Positions 8,280-14,627 of a stretch of DNA of 14,627 nucleotides are shown piece by piece. A program made the position numbers and the translations under genes. The notes below the pieces were generated by a model that searched no databases, was not told the origin of the DNA, and saw only the letters and a program-made list of their open reading frames with translations. This DNA comes from Actinidia chinensis (lineage: Eukaryota; Streptophyta; Magnoliopsida; Ericales; Actinidiaceae). Position 1 is the stretch's first letter. Each line of letters opens with the position of its first letter. Location of the stretch: positions 15,001 through 29,627 of the forward strand of contig VIGQ01001467.1 of assembly GCA_009663005.1 (NCBI GenBank), read 5' to 3'.

Positions 8280-8835
8280 TTTACGCTTACAATACAATTA
8301 TGGGCAGAAGGGCTTTATGGCTAGCTAGAAGATTTAATCGACTTGAGGGATCCTTGCTACTCACTAAAGACTTCAATAATGTTTTTTAAAGATGGATGAA
8401 AGATCGAAGGGCCAACCGATAACTCCTTAGGAAATTAAGGACTTCCCTCATGCTGCAGCAATTTGTGGCTGTATACAGCTTTCTCAGGGGCCCTTCCTTA
8501 CTTGGATCAACAATCTACTTGGTGCAAGTGGACAAAGCCGTGGTTCACAACAAATGGATTATACAAGTTTGTTGAAGCTCATGCAAACTTCGGATTTCCT
8601 GGGAAGCTCTCGGATCCATTCCCCATGTGGGTCTCTGCCAAAAACAGAAAAAGAAAAAAATTCGGGAGAACAACATTCAAAGGGCAAAGACTTTTAAATT
8701 TTCACAGGTGGGCCCTCATGCAGTTCCAGGGGATTGTGGATATGCATGGACTCTCAAATTCATAGCATGCAATGCGTAGATTTGTAGAAAGCTAAAGCTT
8801 CTGAAAGAGGCCCTTAAAGCCTTAACAACAATTCC
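8280..8835 (+). pseudogene. LINE A ORF2 endonuclease, C-terminal part
   Basis: This continues the domain interrupted by the solo LTR. Across the join the frame reads FVYAYN, then MGRRALWL, NRLEGSLLLTKDFNNV (family consensus GDFNNV, with Gly replaced by Lys) and RRANR-like remnants. A frame open from 8463 to 8765 carries TWCKWTKPWF, NGLYKFVEAHANFGFPGKLS and FHRWALMQFQGIVDM, matching the family block 'TW.NN....KLDRA..N..W.......A.F..PG.SDHSP'. The catalytic His of SDHSP (TCG GAT at 8610-8615) is replaced by Pro (CCA at 8616-8618), so the nuclease would be dead even if the stops were ignored. The segment ends at KRPLKALTTI, where LINE B is inserted. It resumes beyond 12620. Confidence 0.8.
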
Positions 8836-8838
8836 TCT
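8828..8838 (+). repeat. Candidate left target-site duplication of LINE B
   Basis: ACAATTCC here resembles ACAATTTCCC at 12619-12628, just after the LINE B tail. One base is missing and the match soon fades. Both could derive from one LINE A site, because both fit the family's 'LN..HFSHIS' region. The duplication is therefore plausible but degraded. Confidence 0.35.
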
Positions 8839-8919
8839 CTACAGTGAAGAATGGGGAAAGGTAACTTTTCTTTTGCGGAGTTTTGTTGCAGAAAGAGTGG
8901 TGACTCCCCCACTCCAAAA

Positions 8920-9620
8920 CATTCAATATCATTTCCTGGAACAGTTTAAAGGTTGAATATCCTCTAAGCTAATGAATTCTGAAGCATATTAAGAAGACTA
9001 AAGTTTGCCTCATAGGATTTTTTGGAAACCAAACTCACTCAACAAAGCCTAAGGAATGGAGGGAAAAATTCAAATTCTGAAAATCAAAAATACGTTGAGC
9101 TCACCCCTCCCCATGCAGATTCGATCTCTAGAAGGGAGACACAGCGCCTCTGGAATTATGGAGAAGTCCCGACCAGTTATTCATTGGCTGTCACTTGTAA
9201 GTCTTCCTCTATTAATTTTTCATTTAAGTTTTTTGTTTAATGCCTTTAATACCATATGGGGGAGAAGACCCCTCTGGGAATAACCTTCGTATTTTGGCTA
9301 CTGATTGTGTGGGGCCTTGGATGATCTTGGGGACTTTAACAATGTTTCTCAGCAATGATGACAAAGTAGTGTTGCCAGTCACCTCTTATGCGATAATGGA
9401 CTTTAGAATTGTTGTTATGATACGGATATTTCGGACCGAGTCCTCAGGGGTCTTCTACACTTGGTCGATAATTCTATCTGGTTCTACTGACACAGCAATG
9501 ATCAACCGAAAATGGGTCCTTGATGGGCCTTAAGCTCACGCTATATTGATTTTCCCTAGGAAATTTATCGATCATTCCCCTGTACTTCACCCTATTTAGA
9601 TATGATAGAGGAGCTACTCC
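8920..9620 (+). pseudogene. LINE B ORF2 endonuclease domain
   Basis: Start block ISWNS near 8930 corresponds to 'WNVRG', with Asn kept and Arg-Gly lost. KKTKVCLIGFLETKLTQQ follows (about 8990-9045) and keeps the catalytic Glu. GPWMILG then DFNNV appear around 9312-9346, with a one-base slip at the G run 9329-9332. Next come SSGVFYTWS and AMINRKWVLDG (to about 9530), then FIDHSPVL at 9564-9587, which keeps the catalytic Asp-His pair. Several stops and shifts separate the blocks, but the principal catalytic residues of the EEP fold are still encoded. This contrasts with LINE A, which has lost its His. Confidence 0.82.
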
Positions 9621-10240
9621 TTCAAAGTCTTTAACATGTTGGCCAAACGTGAATAAGGTTTTGGGATACAGTTAATAAATGTCTTGAAAGTCTGCATTTG
9701 AGGGCACAACCATGTACAAGATTTGTAGGAATCTCAAGCTGTCAAAGATCCTCTTAAGGGCCTAAACAGAAAGGCGTTTTCCCCTATATCTTCGAGCCGA
9801 GGCTTAGAGAGAGCTAATTTCGGGCCCAGCAACACCTGTATGACAACCGAAGGACAAGAATCTCCAGATTGGAATCTCGGAACACTGATAACCCAGGCCC
9901 GTTAAATTAGCAGAGGCAGAGCTAATCTTTGTGTTCCAGTTAGCGAAAAGCCAATTACTTGAAAAACAAAAACTCAGATAGATGCAACCAAAATTTTTTT
10001 CCATGATTCCATGATATAATCAAATCACAGATCCAAAAACCACATTGCATCTATCTTGCTTAGAAGGATGGGAGCAGAACCAATTCAATCAAGCAAGTCC
10101 CAGTGTAGCCTTGTTTCTTTTTTTATAATGGGTTGCTAGGAACAAAGGAAATTAGTCTAGCTCATCAGCGAAACAGTCCTTTTCAGTGGTAAACTCGTAG
10201 AGGCTGACCAAGCTTCTACAGCCTTGTAAGGGAATTTTTG
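9621..10240 (+). pseudogene. LINE B ORF2 linker between endonuclease and reverse transcriptase
   Basis: Recognisable blocks include MYKICRNLKLSKILL (near 9713-9757), then SRAEARE-like and KDKNLQIGISEH sequence, PVKLAEAELIFVFQLAKSQ (about 9899-9955) and a K/TKFF-like stretch before 10020. This order (LCRKLK...LK.LN...L...E..F..QLAK...L...D..TKFFH.L) is the standard plant L1 linker. The DRCTKFFHDL block survives only partly (QPKFFSMI). Stops are frequent. The region after 10060 (LEGWEQNQFNQASPS) fits the 'DG....' strand before the reverse transcriptase. No separate gene is present. Confidence 0.75.
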
Positions 10241-11560
10241 AGTGGATAAATAAAAATCTACGCTTCTCAGGCATTGGGAAATAAGCCCCAGGCCCAGATT
10301 GGTTTCTCTTCATGATTTTATAAGACAGCTTGGGTGTTATTGGGAGGGATTTCATTGAAGTCGTGAGTGTGAATGTCTTCTCCTCGGGTCAGATGTGCTC
10401 GCTCACTTACCACCACCGTGCTAGCTTTAATCGCCAAAGTCCAAGAAGCAGACAGAGTTAGAGGACTTCAGCCAATAGCCTGTTTGCAACGTTATATCCA
10501 AGTCATCTCCAAAATTCATGCCTCAACTTGGGCCCAGCCCGGAATATGCATATGGACTCAGCCCAATCAACCTTTTGTTCATAACTAAGGTGCATCGACT
10601 AATACATTTTTCTGTCTATTTAGAGCTTCTTAGGAATATGGGCCTAAAAGGATTTCTCCTCGCTGCATTTTCTAAATGTCGGACCTTAAGAAAAACATTT
10701 GATTTAGTGGATGGGGGACATTTCTCGATGGTATGCTCTCTTACGCCTTGCAATTTCCCCCCCCCCCCCCCCCCTCCCACCATTCTTGATTGGATTCTGG
10801 AATGCATAACAACTGGCCTCCTACTCCCTACTCTCAATGGGTCATTGCATGGGTTCTTCTAAGGGGCAAAAGGGATCTTCGGCAATGTGTGATCCCCTAC
10901 TCTCCATATCTATTCGTCCTTTCCTTGAATACCTTCTCTCAAACACTGGGGCCAGCTAAAAAGAGAATCCGGACTTCAATTTTCCATCCTAGGTGTGGAG
11001 GACTGAAACTCATGCATTCCCCTAGCTTCCGCGAATGACCTTGTTCTTTTCTCTGGGGAGATCCCTAAATTCTTCCCGTATCATTGCCTACATAGGAATC
11101 TCTCAAGCACTTGGGGACTGCTCTGCGCCTCAAAATCAGTTCATACCAAATCAAAACCTTTTTCCAGCAAGTCTCATTATCAAATGGATCTTGGATGCAT
11201 TAAGGATATAACAGGCTTCCCTCAAGGAAACGTTTCCATTTTAGATTTTGGGAATCCTAATAGCAGACTCCACTCTACACTAGTACCCAGTTTGTAGTCC
11301 TCTATTAGCAGAAATTCAGTGGCTATAGTACAGTGACTTGGGCACAGGCAAATCTCTCGTATGGAGGCAGAATAGAGATGTGTGAGTCTATGTTCCTTCA
11401 AGTGGTCGACCTGTTTTTTGCTTTCATTCTTCCATTTCAGCTGGGATTCGGTATTGCACAAATTGTAAAGTATGCTGCAAGAGCTTTTTGTGGAGTGTCA
11501 TTACACTCAAAAAAGAAGCCTTTATCAGTCTTGACAAAAAATAACTCCTTCTAAAGTTGA
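10241..11560 (+). pseudogene. LINE B ORF2 reverse transcriptase domain, catalytic motif mutated
   Basis: Blocks in order: FSGIGK then APGPDWF (family 'FSIGD.KSPGPDGF', about 10264-10305); TVLALIAKVQEADRVRGLQPIAC (10399-10480, 'PKV..AD..RDFRPIACCN'); LELLRNMGLKGF (10619-10655); KTFDLVD (10694-10714), keeping the first catalytic Asp; WILECITT (10792-10815); NGSLHGFF then GKRDLRQC and SPYLFVLSL (10837-10926); FHPRCGGLKL (10980-11010). The FADD metal-binding motif reads SAND at 11028-11039 (Phe to Ser, first Asp to Asn). An 18-C run at 10757-10774 interrupts the frame. Downstream, NCKVCCKSFLW-like and LRERSWASEI sequences follow the pattern of the post-RT region. Confidence 0.84.
10757..10774. 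repeat. Poly-C tract in LINE B reverse transcriptase
   Basis: An uninterrupted run of 18 C residues lies between the KTFDLVD and WILECITT blocks. It shifts the frame. Its length may be unreliable, because long G/C homopolymers are error-prone in sequencing. Confidence 0.9.
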
Positions 11561-12347
11561 GGGAAAGGTCTTGGGCATCCGAAATATGAAGTCACTGGAA
11601 TTATAGGCTCTTCTCTCAAAACTTTGTGGAAACATCCAGCCAAGAGGATCCATTTGGGTCCTGTATGGTCCTCACATTTAAGTATGAACAAGCGAGAATT
11701 TTGGGACTCGACAAGAGTTAAGCATGGGACTTACGCCCTTTAAAGCAAATCAATTTAATCTTAGAGAATGAGATCATAGCTGTAGAGAATACATGGCGGG
11801 AGCCATCGTCCCAAAAAGAATAAGAGTCACTTCAAATTGGATAGCTTAAGTCCAGAATTGCTATGACGTACTTTAGATCGAGAGCCAATAGCTGCTGTGT
11901 GACCAAATCATCTGTGAACAAACTATACAACCCCAAAGCCATGCCTTCATTCTATGTCTGTCCATGCGGGAGAGACTACCTACGAAGGACATGTTGCATG
12001 ATTCTCACAGATATACTCAAACATGTTTGATTGTGGCAGATCAAAGTGATTAGAATACAGAGCAAGGCATATGTTTGTTCAGGTCAAGCCTTTGCCCAGT
12101 GCAAGTCTGAATCAATCAAGGGCTTGCTGGGCTTTTCCGGACGAACACTCACAAACTTTACAAGCTGTTGTGACAATGGCAAGTAAGGAAGCAGGGGACG
12201 AAAATCCAAGCCAAAGCAAAACGCATTGGGTCAGCATGCACCACCTACTACTTACGGGAAGCAAGGAATCTTAGAATATTTGAAGGGAAGTACAAGCCTT
12301 CCGAGGCAGTCCTTCCGGAATATTCAAGTCTCTATTTATCTGTGTAA
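11561..12347 (+). pseudogene. LINE B ORF2 C-terminal region with zf-RVT-like remnant
   Basis: HAFILCLSMRERLPTKDMLHD, across about 11940-12003, matches the plant 'HAFILWLA..ERL.TKDRL' block that precedes a Cys/His-rich zf-RVT motif. The cysteines that should follow are partly present (TCLIVADQ, family 'TCLLC'). A final frame from about 12214 reads KAKRIGSACTTYYLREARN then IFEGKYKPSEAV, matching the terminal 'A..YYIW.ERN.RIF.G' block. It stops at TAA 12345-12347, taken as the ORF2 end. Stops and shifts occur in between. Confidence 0.75.
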
Positions 12348-12619
12348 TACACTATTTGTACCAGACCATTTCTGGTATATGAGTTGAGGCCCCAGTAATT
12401 TGTAATATGTATTGATCAAGAGTCAGGCTGTTTTGTTTGTTTGACTCTAGAGTCAGGATGTAAAATGTATGCAGGCTCTTCGGTTGATTGCTTATTTGTC
12501 ATTGTTTTAGTGGAGGTTTGGCCTCTGGCCTTTTGTGTTTCTCCAGGGAATGCCTAATTTTATTGTAGCCTTTCCACTTGTCAATATATTTTCATTTTCC
12601 TGATCAAAAAAAAAAAAAA
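12348..12619 (+). other. LINE B 3' untranslated region and poly(A) tail
   Basis: The 258 bp after the ORF2 stop are non-coding and T/G-rich, ending TTTTCATTTTCCTGATC followed by 14 A residues (12606-12619). Direct transition from a U/G-rich 3' region to a pure A tail is the hallmark of L1-style retrotransposition. The AATATATTTT stretch about 20 bp upstream may serve as a weak polyadenylation signal. Confidence 0.78.
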
Positions 12620-14627
12620 CAATTTCCCATTATTTCTTAAGTAATCAACTACCAACGGAGCTAAATGTGATGTTATGTGACATTCCAGTAGCAATGTAAT
12701 CATGATAACCCTTAGCCCACTTCTCCTCTTCAGGAACAATTGGTGGAGTGAGTCCGTTTGCTCCATGCTCAGGCTGGCTGACGCTGAGGAAGCTTCTGCT
12801 CTCAACTTGCAAAGATGAAATTCTTTGATAAGGAATGTATAAAGGGCTCAAAGTACTTCCATGATCTGATAAAGAGTAACAAAGTAAATGCTATATAACG
12901 TCCTTACCCTCTCGATGACTCCTAGAACAGCCTCCCACCCGGAGATTAAGTAATGCAATTTTTTGATTTTTATAAGATCTTTGGCTCAATCTCCTCCTGT
13001 GCCCAATTAGACAATTATATACTATTGGATGGAGTGCTGGTGGTGAGGCCAGGCTATGGATCTGATTTAAGAAAGCTGTCTCATAAGGCAATTAAGGGGC
13101 TCTGTTTCAGCATTAGGGATGATAATCTCCAGGCCTCGATGAGTTCTTTGTCTATTTCTTCAAGTGGGCATGAAGGACTATTGGTATAACAAAAATTCTA
13201 ATTCTATGAGCTATCAAGGAATTCTTTTCTTCAAGACAACTGCTTAAACAAATGAACCACTCGATAATAGCCCTGCCCCAAAATAAAAATGCCTCAAGAG
13301 TGGAAGTTATGGCCGATTGCTTGCTGCAATGTCTCTTACAAGGTTATTTCAAAAAATTTTGGCTTATAGGTGCTTGGCTCATGTTATACAAACTGAATGC
13401 CACTGCTTAAGCTATTTTTGTTCAAGGTCATAGCCATGGTAGATAATGTATATTTTGGTCTAGAACTCCCAAAACAAACGTTAGGCTGGGATCGGATTTT
13501 TCCTAGGTGGTATCCTGAGATTGACGTAAGGAAAGCCTTTATATCATCAAGTGGGATTGATCAGGACAATTCTTTAGTTTGGGTTTCTTTCTCTTTGTGG
13601 ATGGATAATGCAGTGCGTGTCCACTGTTACCTACTCAATTCCATCATGGCCCTCCATGAGTTCTTCAAAGTCAAACAAGGTATACAGGCAAAGTGTCCTT
13701 ATTTCCTTCCCCTTTCCTTTTTGTGTTGTGCCTTGAGTATCTAACAAGGAGCTCAAAAGCAGCTAAGGATAATAAGGATTTCAATTACCCCACCCTATTG
13801 TAAAGGCCTTAAATCCGCATTTGGTATTTGCGGCATGACCCCTCATGTTGTTTTCTAGGGGAGATATACCTATGTACAGCTTCAATTGAATAATTTGGGG
13901 AGTTTTGGGAATTGTTCAGGGCTGAAAGATAAGCTTAGGCAGAAGTCTAACATTATGACAGATATGACCAGAGAAGACCTTGAATCTATCGACAACCACC
14001 TCCCTCCTCTATAAAGGCAGATGATTCCCGTGCAAGTATCTGGGGCTGCCTATGTGTACAAAGCTCAACAATTGCCCGATTTCAATCATTTTATAGATAG
14101 AATTTCAGGCTATATATCCTCCTGGTAGGTGGTGACTCTCAGTTATGCCTAGTAAATGTGAATTCAATTACATCAAATATTGCGGATTCGAGTGGGCTTT
14201 TTTGGCTAGCTAAACTGCCCATTCCTATCGGGTGAAGAGGGATAAAACTCGGATTGTAGAAACCTCCTATGGAGAGGTCAATGTTTTGTGTTTAAGAAAG
14301 CCTTAGTTGCTTGGGTATGATAAATGCCTCCCCAAAATGAAGGAGGGTTAGGTTTCAAGACCCTAGAAACTTGGAACTTAATCTTGCTGTCAAAAAACCT
14401 TTGGAATATTCAAGCCAAAAAAGTTTCTTCGTTATGGGTCAGATAGATGCACCAAAAATATTTAAAGAATACAGTAGTTTGGGGTCATAATGGTGCCAAA
14501 ACGTACTCCACATTTCGATGAAGCACTTCTGACTGAGAGATCAGTACTGAAGAGGAGGATCAATTCAAGCAGCAAAATCAGGGTGGAACGTGGGTCATTA
14601 CAAAAAATTTACCTCAAAAACCAGTTA
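12620..14627 (+). pseudogene. LINE A ORF2 continued: linker, reverse transcriptase and following region
   Basis: The linker resumes with AEEASAL and KYFHDLIKSNKVNAI (12860-12897), the 'FFH.LIK.N...NAI' block. Then DNYILLDGVLV (13010-13042), GSDL, AIKGLCFSIRDDN, and IACCNVSYKVISK (13315-13355). MVDNVYFGLELPKQ (13437-13480) and VRKAFISS (13528-13551) mark the strand with the first catalytic Asp, here Val-Arg-Lys-Ala-Phe-Ile, so the Asp is lost. SPFLFVLCLEYL appears in a shifted frame near 13705-13740. The FADD motif is destroyed: GTATTTGCGGCA then TGA at 13824-13838, although LMLFSRGD follows. A clean frame from 14342 reads GGLGFKTLETWN, then LLSKNLWNIQAKK and a stop just after SLWVR. The element runs off the window's right edge. 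Confidence 0.8.

Larger units (their letters stand above)
8836..12619 (+). mobile_element. LINE B: 5'-truncated L1-type LINE with poly(A) tail, nested in LINE A
   Basis: A second plant L1 copy lies inside LINE A in the same orientation. It contains, in order, the endonuclease, linker, reverse transcriptase, C-terminal zinc-binding-like region, a 3' untranslated region and a 14-A tail at 12606-12619. Only about 90 bp precede its endonuclease start, and that stretch (GGTGACTCCCCCACT at about 8899-8913) resembles LINE A just upstream of its own ORF2 (GAGTGACTCCCCTATT near 6132). ORF1 is therefore missing, as expected from incomplete reverse transcription at insertion. The start is uncertain by about 20 bp. 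After 12619 the LINE A linker resumes. Many stops and frameshifts show it is long dead. Confidence 0.82.
1..14627 (+). mobile_element. LINE A: degraded plant L1-type LINE, interrupted three times
   Basis: Four separated plus-strand stretches (1-879, 5965-6472, 8280-about 8835, 12620-14627) follow the order of one plant L1 element: ORF1 with DUF4283-like and zinc-knuckle-like sequence, ORF1 tail, ORF2 endonuclease, linker, reverse transcriptase. Each gap is filled by an independently recognisable insertion. Two gaps are bounded by exact target duplications, so the flanks belonged together before insertion. The pieces sum to about 3.95 kb; full plant L1 elements are often about 6 kb, and both the 5' start and 3' tail lie outside the window. 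All frames carry stops or shifts. The assignment rests on recognising protein motifs by eye, not on an alignment. The order of the pieces and the exact junctions make the single-element reading strong. Confidence 0.82.

Noticed and set aside
10518..10862. 114-codon open frame as a host gene
   Set aside because: It contains LELLRNMGLKGF and KTFDLVD, reverse transcriptase motifs of LINE B, and passes through a poly-C tract.
13397..13744. 115-codon open frame as an independent gene
   Set aside because: Its product carries L1 reverse transcriptase blocks (MVDNVYFGLELPKQ, VRKAF) in line with LINE A. The other part is a shifted shadow of the same domain.
1..14627. CRISPR array, tRNA, rRNA, phage or defence system
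   Set aside because: No spaced repeats, cloverleaf signature, rRNA core sequence or bacterial gene organisation was seen; all recognised content is plant transposon material.

Overview
The window looks like plant nuclear DNA, probably from a flowering plant. It holds L1-type LINE remains with plant-style ORF1 domains, a plant hAT transposon with a DUF659-type transposase, Tourist-like MITEs and a TGTCACGCCC-type LTR. No host gene, RNA gene, CRISPR array or bacterial-style signal was recognised. I cannot place the organism below flowering plant from sequence alone.

Almost the whole window can be read as one old plus-strand LINE ('LINE A') split by three later insertions. LINE A pieces lie at 1-879 (ORF1 remnant), 5965-6472 (ORF1 tail and start of the ORF2 endonuclease), 8280-about 8835 (rest of the endonuclease) and 12620-14627 (linker, reverse transcriptase and following region, running off the right edge). 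Together they give about 3.95 kb in the expected plant L1 order.

Insertion 1 is a hAT DNA transposon at 880-5956. It has terminal inverted repeats (CTATGTTGC.../...GCAACCTAG) and a perfect 8-bp target duplication, GTTAAAAC. Inside it are a (GA)20 microsatellite, a MITE that carries a second MITE, about 1.5 kb of AT-rich non-coding DNA, and a broken, internally deleted transposase gene. Insertion 2 is a 1,802-bp putative solo LTR at 6473-8274 with a perfect 5-bp duplication, CTTTG. It sits inside the LINE A endonuclease. Insertion 3 is a second LINE ('LINE B', about 8836-12619), truncated near the ORF1/ORF2 boundary and ending in a 14-A tail.

Every coding region is decayed by stops, frameshifts or lost catalytic residues. 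Nothing here is likely to make a working protein. The value of the window is its readable nested insertion history: four insertion layers, two with exact target-site duplications. I did not find a new biological system.
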